Of a stretch of DNA of 64,000 bases, positions 26,953 through 36,551 are shown in pieces. Source of the stretch: Chimaeribacter californicus (GTDB taxonomy: Bacteria; Pseudomonadota; Gammaproteobacteria; Enterobacterales; Enterobacteriaceae); contig NZ_PJZF01000010.1 of the NCBI RefSeq assembly GCF_002858675.1, positions 1 to 64,000 of the forward strand, given 5' to 3'. A program made the translations under genes and the position numbers. The first letter of the stretch is position 1. Every line of letters begins with the position of its first letter. The notes beneath the pieces are model-generated. The model was not told the DNA's origin, ran no database searches, and saw nothing but the letters and a program-made list of their open reading frames with translations.

Positions 26953-27033
26953 GCCGTCGGTTAGCTACTTATACAATTCAGAGCCGCGGATTGTACTCTA
27001 GTTTCAGACAGCACATCAGCGCACAACTAAGGT

Positions 27034-27969
27034 TTATTTCTTCAGGTCCTGCTGTACCTGACGTACAGGTTTGACCCACGGTTTTTTGGCCTGCACATCG
27101 GCCGGCAGCCGGCTGATCGCTTGCTTCGCTTCCGCTGATGAGGCGTAGTTGCCGCTGACCAGCACAAACCACGGTTTCCCGTCACGGCTGGTCTGATAAA
27201 CCTGATAATTAGTCAGTTTCTGCTGGCGGGCAAAGGCGTTCAGTGAATCAGCACGGGATGCGCTGCTCAGTTGCAGGGTGTAATGGCTGGCAGGTGCGCT
27301 CCGCAGCGCGCTGCTGCTGCCGGAGGCAGCCGGGGCGGTACGGGCAGGTGCAGCCGGCGCAGTTTTCACCGGCGCTTTATGCGGCGCAGCGGCATGAGTT
27401 TCCGGGCGTGCCTGCGGGGCGGCGGGTTTTACCGCAACCGGGCGCGGTGCCTGGGCAGCGGACGGCGAAAGCGTTGCCGGTGCGGTTGGCAGGGTCGAGG
27501 TACCCTGCCCACCCATCATCTCTTGTGAGGCGGTATCCACCTGGCTCTGCTGCTGGGAGAGCGCATCCGTCATGTTGCCGGGCAGGTCTACCCGCTGCTG
27601 GCCGGGTGCCGGTTGTGCCGGCGCGGCCTGCGTCGGAGTATTGGAAATCGGTGGCACGCTGATGTCCTGCGGCTGGCCGGCAGCCGGGGCATTCGCCGCA
27701 GATGAAGCCGGTGCGCTTTCATTGCCGGACAAATTGATATCTTTCGGCGCATTGCTCTGCTGGCTGGCTTCTTGCGGCGTCGGCGCTTTTAATGCCGAGC
27801 CGATGCCGAGAATCAGCAGCAGCAACACCAGAATCCCGATGGCAATCATCAGGTGCTGGCGCGAAATGGCAAATCGGGGAGCGGAGGAGCGGGAGGCAGA
27901 GCGCCGGCGTGCAGGGCGGCGATCGCTGGTATCCGGTTTCAGATCGTCTTCGGGTCTTAACTCATCCAT
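27034..27969 (-). CDS. damX: Cell-division protein DamX (short form)
   Basis: DamX is an inner-membrane septal-ring protein whose SPOR domain binds denuded peptidoglycan. The product is 311 residues against 428 in E. coli. The N-terminal cytoplasmic part is only about 38 residues because the acidic segment is missing. A membrane helix spans 40-60, then a long Pro/Ala/Gln-rich periplasmic linker, then the SPOR domain from about 235 (HYTLQLSSASRADSLNAFAR). GGAGGA is ideally spaced for the ATG at 27969; an ATG two codons earlier overlaps that site. Confidence 0.93.
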   Translation of the reverse strand: MDELRPEDDLKPDTSDRRPARRRSASRSSAPRFAISRQHLMIAIGILVLLLLILGIGSALKAPTPQEASQQSNAPKDINLSGNESAPASSAANAPAAGQPQDISVPPISNTPTQAAPAQPAPGQQRVDLPGNMTDALSQQQSQVDTASQEMMGGQGTSTLPTAPATLSPSAAQAPRPVAVKPAAPQARPETHAAAPHKAPVKTAPAAPARTAPAASGSSSALRSAPASHYTLQLSSASRADSLNAFARQQKLTNYQVYQTSRDGKPWFVLVSGNYASSAEAKQAISRLPADVQAKKPWVKPVRQVQQDLKK

Positions 27970-28083
27970 CGTCATCCTCCAACTCAGAGGTAAAAGCCTG
28001 CACAGCGTGGCATGCCGGCTGATTAACCTGTGTGCGTCATTATAAAACCGGCCACCAACACAGCGCCGGGGTAAGGATCGGGG

Positions 28084-29175
28084 TCAGGCTCCGGCCCGGC
28101 AATCATCAATTGAGGCCAGTACCAGCTCATGCGGAACGCCACTGCGGACTTCCGACTGGCCGATGGCGGTAGGCAGCACCAGGCGCAACTCGCCGGCCAG
28201 CACTTTTTTATCGCGCAGCATATGAGGCAGGTACGCGGCGGCCGTCATTTCCTGCGGGCCATTCACCGGCAGGTTGGCGCGCTGCAACAGCGCCTTGAGA
28301 CGAGCGACATCTTCCTCACTGAACTGCCCGAGACGGCGTGCAGTATGCGCCGCCATCATCATCCCGGCCGCAACGGCCTCACCGTGCAGCCAGTTGCCGT
28401 AACCCATTTCTGCTTCAATAGCATGGCCATAAGTATGGCCTAAATTCAGCAAGGCACGCTGACCGTTTTCACGTTCATCCGCTGCCACTACCTGGGCTTT
28501 CAGTTCGCAGCAGCGGCGAATGCAGTACGCCAGTGCCGTCATATCCAGCGCCATCAGCGCATGAATATTCTGTTCCAGCCAGACGAAGAAACCGGCGTCG
28601 AGAATCACGCCATATTTGATGACTTCCGCCAGACCAGAGGAGAGTTCGCGCGGCGGCAAGGTTTGAAGGCAATCAAGATCAACAACCACAGAGACCGGCT
28701 GGTAGAACGCGCCGATCATGTTTTTGCCGAGAGGATGATTGACGGCCGTTTTGCCGCCGACTGAAGAGTCAACTTGTGCCAGCAGCGTGGTGGGTACCTG
28801 AATGAAGCGTACGCCGCGCTGATAGCAAGCGGCAGCGAAACCGGTGAGGTCACCGATAACGCCGCCGCCGAGGGCAATGAGGGTGGTATCACGGCCGTGG
28901 GGTTTCTCCAGCAACGCGGAGAAGACCTGTTCCAGTACCGCGAGCGATTTGAACTGCTCGCCGTCCGGCAGGATAACGTGGTCAACACGCACGCCTGCCA
29001 GTTCCAGTACTGAACGCACCTTATCCAGATAGAGCGGTGCCAGGGTCTGGTTGGTTACCAGCATGGCCTGCTCACCGGCTTTCAGCGGGATAAAAGAAGC
29101 CGGATCGTTAAACAATCCGGCAGCAATCGTGATGGGGTAACTGCGATCCCCTAACGTTACGGTAATCTTCTCCAT
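28084..29175 (-). CDS. aroB: 3-dehydroquinate synthase
   Basis: AroB converts DAHP to 3-dehydroquinate, the second step of the shikimate pathway, using NAD+ and a divalent metal. The product is 363 residues starting [20 protein letters not shown]. The NAD loop [13 protein letters not shown] and metal-site residues in GLAEVIKYG and [12 protein letters not shown] are visible. It is 69 nt after aroK in the aroKB-damX-dam-rpe-gph-trpS superoperon. Confidence 0.97.
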   Translation of the reverse strand: MEKITVTLGDRSYPITIAAGLFNDPASFIPLKAGEQAMLVTNQTLAPLYLDKVRSVLELAGVRVDHVILPDGEQFKSLAVLEQVFSALLEKPHGRDTTLIALGGGVIGDLTGFAAACYQRGVRFIQVPTTLLAQVDSSVGGKTAVNHPLGKNMIGAFYQPVSVVVDLDCLQTLPPRELSSGLAEVIKYGVILDAGFFVWLEQNIHALMALDMTALAYCIRRCCELKAQVVAADERENGQRALLNLGHTYGHAIEAEMGYGNWLHGEAVAAGMMMAAHTARRLGQFSEEDVARLKALLQRANLPVNGPQEMTAAAYLPHMLRDKKVLAGELRLVLPTAIGQSEVRSGVPHELVLASIDDCRAGA

Positions 29176-29244
29176 GTCGCGCTCAGTGACCTTTTTGACG
29201 TTTACCTGCTGTTAACCTGCCCCCTCAAAGATGACGGGAATGAA

Positions 29245-29766
29245 TCAATTGCTTTCCAGCATGTTGATGATCTGGTTAGCCACTACTTTGGCGCTTTGAT
29301 CATCGGTGCGGATGGTGACATCAGCAATCTCTTCGTACAACGGATTGCGCTCCTTTGCCAGCGCTTCGAGCACTTCACGCGGCGGCGCATCAACTTGCAG
29401 CAACGGACGTTTTTTATCACGCTGGGTGCGGGCAAGCTGTTTTTCGATGGTGGTTTCCAGATAGACGACAACGCCGCGCGCGGACAAACGGTTACGGGTT
29501 TCACGTGATTTCACTGAACCTCCGCCTGTCGCCAGCACAATGCCCTGTTTTTCCGTTAACTCATTAATGATTTTTTCTTCGCGATCGCGGAAACCTTCTT
29601 CGCCTTCCACGTCGAATACCCAGCCCACATCAGCTCCGGTGCGTCGCTCAATTTCTTGATCGGAGTCGAAAAACTCCATATTGAGTTGCTGAGCTAACTG
29701 ACGGCCAATAGTGCTTTTGCCGGCACCCATAGGCCCAACCAGAAAGATATTGCGTTTCTCTGCCAT
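29245..29766 (-). CDS. aroK: Shikimate kinase I
   Basis: AroK phosphorylates shikimate. The product is 173 residues with the P-loop GPMGAGKST at 11-19, the shikimate-binding [11 protein letters not shown] and the Walker-B-like [11 protein letters not shown]. It is the first gene of the superoperon, preceded by a recognisable promoter about 105 bp upstream. Confidence 0.97.
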   Translation of the reverse strand: MAEKRNIFLVGPMGAGKSTIGRQLAQQLNMEFFDSDQEIERRTGADVGWVFDVEGEEGFRDREEKIINELTEKQGIVLATGGGSVKSRETRNRLSARGVVVYLETTIEKQLARTQRDKKRPLLQVDAPPREVLEALAKERNPLYEEIADVTIRTDDQSAKVVANQIINMLESN

Positions 29767-30142
29767 GTTTTTCGGTATTACTAAGACAATTCGTTAATGT
29801 TAACCCGCCCCGCCAATCAAATCAGCGGCGGGACCTAAACTGAAACCTCATGAGCGATAGTGCGAGATCAGACGAAAAATTATCTCAACACTCTTGGTAG
29901 TTTGGCAACCGAATAAATCGTTACTCTGCCGCAGGAGGGAAACCATACGTTTTTATCGGCATTTCTCGTGGAATAAGAATCTCGGTGCGCAATTCGGTAA
30001 CCCTTGTATGCTAAATCGGTCGCAGCGTCAAACGCAGATGTCTCTGCCGACACAAAAAGTTGCATAACCCTGCCCGGGTTACCCCCTAAATACTCCACCC
30101 TATTCAACCTCATACCCTGTCCGCCACGCCGTTTTCTGCCGC
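29767..30142 (-). other. aroK leader region with a 77-codon open frame
   Basis: This 376-bp spacer between hofQ and aroK holds the aroK promoter and, upstream of it, an open frame at 30113-29880 (77 codons, beginning MRLNRVEYLGGNPGRVMQLF). The frame has no clear ribosome site and no relative that I recognise; its stop codon overlaps the -10 box. I treat it as unproven. The region between promoter and aroK has a GC-rich dyad near 29808-29832 (CCCGCC/GGCGGG). Confidence 0.4.
29879..29908 (-). promoter_or_regulatory. aroK promoter
   Basis: On the minus strand TTGCCA (29908-29903) and GATAAT (29884-29879) lie 18 bp apart. This gives a leader of about 105 nt before aroK. Confidence 0.7.
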
Positions 30143-31483
30143 TCAGGGGGTGGTGACCAGTGCGGGTGTCACAAAAATCACCAGCTGGTGCTGCCGGCGC
30201 TTTTTACGGTCATGGGTAAACAGCGATCCCACCCACGGGATACTGCCCAGGCCGGGCACTTTGTCCTGCGTATTTTCATGGTGTCGCTGGAAAATACCGC
30301 CCAGCACCACGGTTTCGCCATCGGCAACCGTAACCTGCGTTTTGATCTCCTGCTTGTCGATCGCCAGCGCCTCGCCTTCCGCCTGCTGAATACTGCGGCC
30401 GGGCATGTTCTGGGTAATTTGCAGGGCCAGCTGAATTTTGCCATTACTCAGCACCTTTGGCGTGACCTCCATGCCCAGCACCGCCTCTTTGAACTCAATA
30501 GACGTAGAGCCGCTGGCCCCGCTGGAAACCTGATAAGGGATCTCGGTGCCCTGCTTAATGCTGGCGGTCTGCAAATGTGCCGTCAGTAAACGCGGGCTGG
30601 CGATAATTTCCACCTGATTTTCCTGCTCCAGCGCACTCAGCTCCAGGCTGAGCAACCGGCTGTCTATCCGGGCCAGGGTGAAACCGGCCGACGCGGTACT
30701 CTCTGCCACCGGCAGGCCGACCGCGAAATTATTTAGCCGGAAGCGGCCGCCCGCCCCTTCTGCCTCAGCCAGCCCCCAGGTGACGCCCAGTTCCCGCAGG
30801 CTTTCATTACTGATAGTCACGATATGCGCCGTCAGCTGAACTTGTTGCAAAGGCTGATCCAGCTCCGCGATCCACTGCTCCAGCGCCGCCAGTTTTTCTT
30901 CGGTATCGTGAATGAGCAAGGTATTGGTACGTGTATCCGTGACGATGCTGCCGCGGGGTGACAGCAGGGTCGCGCGCTGCGCATTCAGGCTGGCAGCAAC
31001 AGCGGCTGCCTCTGCATTTTCCAGCGCGATGCTCAGGGTGCTGAGCGGGCGATCGTCCGCCTGTTGCTTCTGCCGGGTACGCTGCTGCTGTTGCTGCTCA
31101 TCCTGATACGTTTGCGGGAAGATCATCAGCACATTCTTCTCCCGGTTCTGCACCAGCTTGCCCATTTTGAGTACCACATCCAGCGCCTGCTGCCAGGGCA
31201 CGCCCTTCAGGCGCAGGGTCAGGTTACCTTCAACGCCGGGTGCCAGCACCAGATTCAGCTGCTGGTGATCCGCCAGCGCCTGTAACACCACGCTGACCGG
31301 GGCATCATGAAACGTCAGGTCCAGCGTGCCGGGCGAGGTTTGTGCACCGCAGCCCATGGACCAGAGCAGCAGCCCGCCTCCGGCCAAGGAAAATGCGACG
31401 CGCATGGCGCGCAACAGCGCCCGCTGTAGCCAGGCTGCCGGGCGCACCGGAAGATAATAGCGGTACCAATCTACGTTTTTCAT
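30143..31483 (-). CDS. hofQ: HofQ, outer-membrane secretin homologue
   Basis: HofQ resembles the PilQ/ComE secretins that form the outer-membrane pore for DNA uptake or type IV pili; E. coli hof genes are needed to use DNA as a nutrient. The product is 446 residues against 412 in E. coli. An STN-like N domain (about 55-105), an N1-type domain (about 150-215) and the secretin core (about 230-445, EIPYQVSSGASGSTSIEFKE, VLGMEVTP) are visible. The N-terminal 26 residues precede a hydrophobic segment; the first ATG has AAGGAT upstream, so I kept it. Confidence 0.9.
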   Translation of the reverse strand: MKNVDWYRYYLPVRPAAWLQRALLRAMRVAFSLAGGGLLLWSMGCGAQTSPGTLDLTFHDAPVSVVLQALADHQQLNLVLAPGVEGNLTLRLKGVPWQQALDVVLKMGKLVQNREKNVLMIFPQTYQDEQQQQQRTRQKQQADDRPLSTLSIALENAEAAAVAASLNAQRATLLSPRGSIVTDTRTNTLLIHDTEEKLAALEQWIAELDQPLQQVQLTAHIVTISNESLRELGVTWGLAEAEGAGGRFRLNNFAVGLPVAESTASAGFTLARIDSRLLSLELSALEQENQVEIIASPRLLTAHLQTASIKQGTEIPYQVSSGASGSTSIEFKEAVLGMEVTPKVLSNGKIQLALQITQNMPGRSIQQAEGEALAIDKQEIKTQVTVADGETVVLGGIFQRHHENTQDKVPGLGSIPWVGSLFTHDRKKRRQHQLVIFVTPALVTTP

Positions 31484-31528
31484 CAGATATCCTTATCGTT
31501 ATAGCTATTTTTGCCCGTTTCCTGCTGT

Positions 31529-31897
31529 TTACTTGTTACTGGTTTCCCACTGTAACCGGAGGGGGCTGGGTGCCGGGCATCTGTCCGGGTCTGCGGCCAG
31601 CGTTACGCCGCCTGCGGTAACCTGCTCTACCCGCCAGCCGGTTGTTCCTATTGGCAATGCAGGCATGGCTTTTTGCCAGCGGCCTGTGGCATCACGCAGC
31701 CAGGCGTGTTGCGCTGCGCCATCCAGGAGAATTCCGCCCAGGGTGAACGAGGCGGCGTCTGCACAGGGTGCCTGCCTCTGGGGAGCGAAAGGATCGCGGC
31801 CCGGCGCAGCGACGCTTTTACTCAATGAGCAGACAAGCAGCCCGCAAAGCAGCCCGCCCAGCCAGCGATGTAAAACGTTCCGGGGCACGGCTTTCAT
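31529..31897 (-). CDS. hofP: HofP, PilP-like protein
   Basis: The product is 122 residues. A signal or membrane segment covers about 10-30, and the small periplasmic domain begins near FTLGGILLDGAAQHAWL, a form typical of PilP/HofP. PilP links the inner-membrane PilMNO platform to the secretin. Its ATG overlaps the hofO stop as ATGA. Confidence 0.82.
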   Translation of the reverse strand: MKAVPRNVLHRWLGGLLCGLLVCSLSKSVAAPGRDPFAPQRQAPCADAASFTLGGILLDGAAQHAWLRDATGRWQKAMPALPIGTTGWRVEQVTAGGVTLAADPDRCPAPSPLRLQWETSNK

Positions 31898-32442
31898 TTC
31901 GCGGCCTCCGGGGTGGCTGCGAGCAATAATGTGATGTCCAGCCCATGCGGCCCATGTTCAATTGCCATCTGCTCGATGCCGGGCAACGGCAGGCTGGCTA
32001 TCGCGGCCAAAAATTGCTTCAGCCCCTGATAGGAAGCACGCAGTACCAGCCGCCAGCGAAGGGCAGAAGTCGAAGGTGCCCCGTTTACCGGCTCCCAGTT
32101 CAACAACACGCTGCCGGAGTGCTGTAATGGCGCGGCCAGCAAAAAAGGCATCTCCCCTTCCGTGGCAAGCGGGCGCGCCTGCTGCGCCTCAAGCAGCGCT
32201 ATCTGTTGGTTCAGCCGGTCAGCCGGAAGCAGTGCCGCAAGCCGGGCCTGATGTTGGGCAATCGCCTGCTGCGTGGTGGCCTGCATGGCGGTGAAGGCGT
32301 TAACCTGCTGCCAGCCGGGCAGCAGCAGTACCCGGCAACCGATGCCAGTGAGTAATAAAAGCAGCAGCGAGGCCGCGCCTATCTGTTGCCGGCGCGGCCG
32401 GTACTGCCACGCCGCTATGATCTGTTGCAGACGAGGAGTCAT
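31894..32442 (-). CDS. hofO: HofO, PilO-like protein
   Basis: The product is 182 residues: a short cytoplasmic stretch, a membrane helix near 22-42, a coiled coil to about 95 and a periplasmic ferredoxin-like domain, the PilO layout. AAGGGA sits about 9 bases before the ATG. The start lies 143 nt inside the hofN frame, far more than the few bases usual in this operon. Confidence 0.8.
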   Translation of the reverse strand: MTPRLQQIIAAWQYRPRRQQIGAASLLLLLLTGIGCRVLLLPGWQQVNAFTAMQATTQQAIAQHQARLAALLPADRLNQQIALLEAQQARPLATEGEMPFLLAAPLQHSGSVLLNWEPVNGAPSTSALRWRLVLRASYQGLKQFLAAIASLPLPGIEQMAIEHGPHGLDITLLLAATPEAAK

Positions 32443-32980
32443 CCTGTTCCCTTACTTTCCATGTTGCCTGAAGCACAAAATGAAGCAGCCCATCAGGTTG
32501 CTGACGAATGCTTTCCAGCGTCACCGCTACCCTTTCCCGGCCCTTATGCAGCGCACGCGTGAACGCCATCACCCGGTCATAACGCACGCTAAGCCCTTGC
32601 CAGCGCAGATAACCCGGCTGCTCCTGCCACTGGGTGAGCCACACGCCATCGGGGATCGTGGCCTCCACATCGTCCAGAAGCCGAAGGTGGCGGCGGCGGG
32701 CCGCTTGCCGCTGCTGCGCCTCATGCGCCTGCTGCATTAATAACGCATGACGTGCGGCCAAAGCCTGCCGTTGGGCCAGCTGTTGCCGGAGCACCTGCAA
32801 GTGTGAATTGGCTTCCGCCTGCTGTGCGCGCAAAGCATCTATCCGCTGATGTAACAGCCAGCAGCCGGTTGCCAGCATAATTACGGCAAACAGCAGCGCG
32901 CCCGCCACCGCGTGCATCACCTGCCGCCAGCGCGCCTGACGACGCCGCTGCCGCCATGGCAGCACATTCACCTGCATCAT
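32300..32980 (-). CDS. hofN: HofN, PilN-like protein with extended C terminus
   Basis: The product is 226 residues; the family and E. coli HofN are about 179. Residues 1-20 form a basic cytoplasmic start with the PilN-like motif NVLPWRQRRRQ, which in pilus systems binds PilM. A membrane helix spans about 23-43, then a coiled coil and a small domain to about 175. Residues 180-226 are read in another frame over the start of hofO and look like an accidental run-on after loss of a stop codon. It overlaps hofM as ATGA. Confidence 0.82.
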   Translation of the reverse strand: MMQVNVLPWRQRRRQARWRQVMHAVAGALLFAVIMLATGCWLLHQRIDALRAQQAEANSHLQVLRQQLAQRQALAARHALLMQQAHEAQQRQAARRRHLRLLDDVEATIPDGVWLTQWQEQPGYLRWQGLSVRYDRVMAFTRALHKGRERVAVTLESIRQQPDGLLHFVLQATWKVREQDDSSSATDHSGVAVPAAPATDRRGLAAAFITHWHRLPGTAAARLAAG

Positions 32981-33807
32981 TCACGATCCTCCGGGCGCAC
33001 CGCCAAGCCGGCTGCCAGCGCAAATGCCCCCGGCGGTTCACTCTCTGCCGGCGCAGCGCCCAATAACCGGCTGAAGGGCGACCAGCCATGCATGCCGTCA
33101 GGCACCGGCTCCCCCAGCGCAGAGGAGAAAAAGCACGGTAATGCGTGCAGCGCTGCCGGCAGGGCGGCCAGCACGTCGCCGGCGTTTTCTGCCGCGTCTA
33201 TGATGCCGAACTGGAAGGCGCGATCACGCGGCGATACCCAGACCCACCCCTGACGCAGATGATGAAGCATCAGCGCCTCTGCCGGGATACCCGCCAGCTC
33301 GCCAATGTAATGAAGCGCGCAAGGCGGAATATCCACGGCGTCCGGTTGCAGGCCCGCCTGCTGTAACAGGGCCAGCCAGGCGGCGAGCTCCTGCCGGTGG
33401 GCGGCCGTGACCAGCACCTGCTCCGGCTGGCCGGACGGGGTGCGGTAATCAAACACCAGCGCATCGCGATCGAGCGGAAAAAGCCGGGCCGCTTGTGCCA
33501 GCAGGAAAGCCTCACGGTGCGGCTCACGCAGCTGGGGAGCCGGTGCCGGCAGCGTGCGTTGCAGCACCCGGGCAGCAGGCAGCGCCACCCGGAGGGAGAA
33601 CCGCCGGGGCAAACCGGCGCGCCAGCGGCGCAGGGCTTCCGTCTGGATTTCCGGCACCGGCAGACCGCTGGAAAGCGGCTCATGACCGGGCAATAACTGG
33701 TGCCAGCAGCCGCGAAGCTGCCAGCCTCCGCGCTGGCGGGCAACCGCCACCGCGTAATACGCATGCGGCTGAATATCCAGACCAATTTGCCATTTTTCCC
33801 CGGCCAT
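32977..33807 (-). CDS. hofM: HofM, PilM-like actin-fold protein
   Basis: The product is 276 residues. PilM-like proteins have an actin/FtsA fold and bind PilN at the inner membrane. Residues such as WQIGLDIQPHAYYAVAVARQ and the later VDIPPCALHYIGELAG agree with the fold. It is the first gene of hofMNOPQ and divergent from mrcA, as in E. coli. Confidence 0.85.
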   Translation of the reverse strand: MAGEKWQIGLDIQPHAYYAVAVARQRGGWQLRGCWHQLLPGHEPLSSGLPVPEIQTEALRRWRAGLPRRFSLRVALPAARVLQRTLPAPAPQLREPHREAFLLAQAARLFPLDRDALVFDYRTPSGQPEQVLVTAAHRQELAAWLALLQQAGLQPDAVDIPPCALHYIGELAGIPAEALMLHHLRQGWVWVSPRDRAFQFGIIDAAENAGDVLAALPAALHALPCFFSSALGEPVPDGMHGWSPFSRLLGAAPAESEPPGAFALAAGLAVRPEDRE

Positions 33808-33926
33808 CCTGCTCCGCCTCCCTGACGTCTGATGATAAAAGAACGTATCTATGCTGTAGGGTTGCCTTTATACTACGCCGCGATTGTTTATAAACTGCCC
33901 AAACGACATTAAGTGGGAAATCTCAG

Positions 33927-36485
33927 GTGAAGTTCGTAAAGTATTTTTTGATTCTTGCAGTGTGTTGCATTGTGCTGGGAGCTGCCTCGATCTACGGCTT
34001 GTACAAATATATCGAGCCGCAGCTGCCGGACGTGGCCACATTGAAAGATGTGCGCTTACAGACCCCGATGCAGGTGTACAGCGCAGAGGGTGACTTGATT
34101 GCCCAGTATGGCGAGAAGCGCCGTATTCCGTTGACGCTCAACCAGATCCCGCCGGAAATGGTCCATGCCTTTATCGCGACCGAAGACAGCCGGTTCTATG
34201 AACACCACGGCGTTGACCCGGTAGGGATTGTGCGTGCCGCGTCGGTGGCGCTGGTCTCCGGCCATGCGTCGCAGGGGGCGAGTACCATTACTCAGCAGCT
34301 GGCCCGTAACTTCTTCCTCAGCCCGGAACGCACGCTGATGCGTAAGATTAAGGAAGCGTTTCTGGCGATCCGGATTGAGCAGTTACTGACCAAGGATGAG
34401 ATCCTTGAGCTGTATCTGAATAAGATCTACCTCGGCTACCGGGCTTACGGTGTCGGGGCGGCTGCGCATGTCTATTTCGGCAAGGATGTCAGCCAGCTGA
34501 CGCTGGGCGAAATGGCGGTGATTGCCGGTCTGCCGAAAGCGCCCTCCACCTTCAATCCGCTCTATTCCCACACCCGCGCGCTGTCACGCCGCAATGTGGT
34601 GCTGGCGCGGATGCTGGAGGAGAACTACATCACGCAGGCCCAGTATGATCAGGCCCGTGATGAGGAGCTGGACGCGGATTACCATGCGCCCAGCATCGTC
34701 TTCTCTGCACCTTACCTGTCAGAGATGGTGCGTCAGGAGATGGTGAAGCGTTACGGTGAAAATGCCTATAACGACGGCTACCGGGTCTACACCACCATTA
34801 CCAAAAAGAACCAGCTGGCCGCGCAGGCGGCGGTGCGTAATAACGTGCTGGCCTATGACATGCGCCACGGTTACCGCGGCCCGGCCAAGGTGCTGTGGCA
34901 GCGCGGGGAACCGGAATGGGATCAGCAGCAAATCACCAAGACGCTGAAGGCCCTGCCGGTCTATGGCCCGCTGTTTCCGGCCATCGTGACGCAGGCGTCT
35001 GCCGATCAGGCTACGGCGATGCTCTCTACTGGGGAAGCCGTCACCCTACCGTTAGCGGGCGTCCGCTGGGCGCGCACGTTCAAGTCTGACAACCTGCAAG
35101 GGCCGACACCGAAACGGGTGTCGGATGTGGTGCAGCCAGGCCAACAGATCTGGGTACGCAAGGTAGAAAACGACTGGTGGCTGGCACAGGTACCGGACGT
35201 CAACTCCGCGCTGGTTTCGCTTGACCCGAAAGATGGGGCGGTCAAAGCGCTGGTGGGTGGGTTTGACTTTAACCTGAGCAAATTTAACCGCGCCACGCAA
35301 GCGTTGCGTCAGGTCGGCTCCAACATCAAGCCGTTCCTGTACACCGCCGCGATGGATAAAGGGCTGACGCTGGCCACCATCCTTAACGACCTGCCGATCT
35401 CCCGCTGGGATGCCGGTGCCGGCACTGACTGGCGGCCGAAAAACTCCCCGCCGGTGTATGACGGGCCTATCCGCCTGCGTCAGGGGCTGGGGCAGTCCAA
35501 AAACGTGGTGATGGTGCGTGCCATGCGCGCCATGGGGGTGGATTATGCGGCGGAATACCTGCAACGCTTCGGCTTCCCGGCGCAAAACATTGTCCACTCT
35601 GAATCGCTGGCGCTGGGTTCTGCTTCTTTCACCCCGCTGCAACTGGTGCGCGGGTATGCGGTGCTGGCCAACGGCGGTTTCCTGGTCGACCCGTATTTTA
35701 TCACCAAAATTGAGGATGAAAACGGCAATACCGTCTTTGAAACCACGCCGAAAGTGGTATGCGATAACTGCAATCTCCCGGTGATCTACGGCGAAACCCA
35801 GCGTTCTGTGGTGCTGTCGGATGATAATGTGGAGAACGTGGCGGTGTCGCAGGATCCGAATGCCAACGCAACGGCACCGATGCCGCAACTGGAGCAGGTC
35901 AGCCCCGGCCAGCCTGCCCCGGCGGGGAATCAGCAGTATGCCCCGCATGTGATCAGCACGCCGCTGGCTTTCCTGATCCACGATGCGCTGAACAGCAACA
36001 TCTTCGGGGAACCGGGCTGGATGGGCACCGGCTGGCGCGCCGGCCGTGACCTGAACCGCCATGACATCGGCGGCAAAACCGGTACGACCAATAACTCCAA
36101 AGATGCGTGGTTCTCCGGGTATGGCCCGGAAACCGTGACGTCCGTCTGGATCGGTTTTGATGACCATCGCCGTGACCTGGGCCGCAGTACCGCTTCGGGT
36201 GCGATCCCTGACCAGATTGCCGGGGCGGAAGGCGGGGCGAAAAGCGCTCAACCCGCCTGGGATGAGTATATGAAAACTGCCCTGGACGGTATTCCGGAGC
36301 AGGCATTTACCCCACCGCCGGGCATTGTGAGTGTGACTATCGACAAGCGCACCGGCAAACTGGCGGACGGCGGTGCCGGCAGCCGCAGCGAGTACTTTAT
36401 CGACGGGACACAGCCCACCGAGCACACCGTGCATGATGTCGGCACCACGCTGATGGATAACGGCCAGACGCACGAGCTGTTCTGA
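33927..36485 (+). CDS. mrcA: Penicillin-binding protein 1A
   Basis: PBP1A polymerises and cross-links peptidoglycan at the inner membrane. The product is 852 residues from a GTG start. A membrane helix spans about 5-25. The GT51 domain includes the catalytic Glu86 in TEDSRFYEHHGVD. The transpeptidase domain includes Ser465 and Lys468 in VGSNIKPF, the same number as in E. coli, and KTGTTNNSKDAW near 713. The Pro-rich part near 650-670 and the tail match the family. A bidirectional terminator separates it from nudE. Confidence 0.97.
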   Translation: MKFVKYFLILAVCCIVLGAASIYGLYKYIEPQLPDVATLKDVRLQTPMQVYSAEGDLIAQYGEKRRIPLTLNQIPPEMVHAFIATEDSRFYEHHGVDPVGIVRAASVALVSGHASQGASTITQQLARNFFLSPERTLMRKIKEAFLAIRIEQLLTKDEILELYLNKIYLGYRAYGVGAAAHVYFGKDVSQLTLGEMAVIAGLPKAPSTFNPLYSHTRALSRRNVVLARMLEENYITQAQYDQARDEELDADYHAPSIVFSAPYLSEMVRQEMVKRYGENAYNDGYRVYTTITKKNQLAAQAAVRNNVLAYDMRHGYRGPAKVLWQRGEPEWDQQQITKTLKALPVYGPLFPAIVTQASADQATAMLSTGEAVTLPLAGVRWARTFKSDNLQGPTPKRVSDVVQPGQQIWVRKVENDWWLAQVPDVNSALVSLDPKDGAVKALVGGFDFNLSKFNRATQALRQVGSNIKPFLYTAAMDKGLTLATILNDLPISRWDAGAGTDWRPKNSPPVYDGPIRLRQGLGQSKNVVMVRAMRAMGVDYAAEYLQRFGFPAQNIVHSESLALGSASFTPLQLVRGYAVLANGGFLVDPYFITKIEDENGNTVFETTPKVVCDNCNLPVIYGETQRSVVLSDDNVENVAVSQDPNANATAPMPQLEQVSPGQPAPAGNQQYAPHVISTPLAFLIHDALNSNIFGEPGWMGTGWRAGRDLNRHDIGGKTGTTNNSKDAWFSGYGPETVTSVWIGFDDHRRDLGRSTASGAIPDQIAGAEGGAKSAQPAWDEYMKTALDGIPEQAFTPPPGIVSVTIDKRTGKLADGGAGSRSEYFIDGTQPTEHTVHDVGTTLMDNGQTHELF

Positions 36486-36502
36486 TCATCTCTTCAGGCA
36501 AT

Positions 36503-36536
36503 AAAAAAGCCGGTCAGCAATGACCGGCTTTTTTTA
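36503..36536. terminator. Bidirectional terminator between mrcA and nudE
   Basis: AAAAAAGCCGGTCA and TGACCGGCTTTTTTT form a strong stem flanked by A and T runs between convergent genes. Confidence 0.93.
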
Positions 36537-36551
36537 TAGGCAGCGCCCCGC

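Noticed and set aside
31370-31405. HofQ as a lipoprotein from an internal ATG at 31405
   Set aside because: The WSMGC sequence is a poor lipobox and the internal ATG has no ribosome site; the first ATG does.
35052-36473. 473-codon open frame on the minus strand
   Set aside because: It is antisense to mrcA with no recognisable domain.
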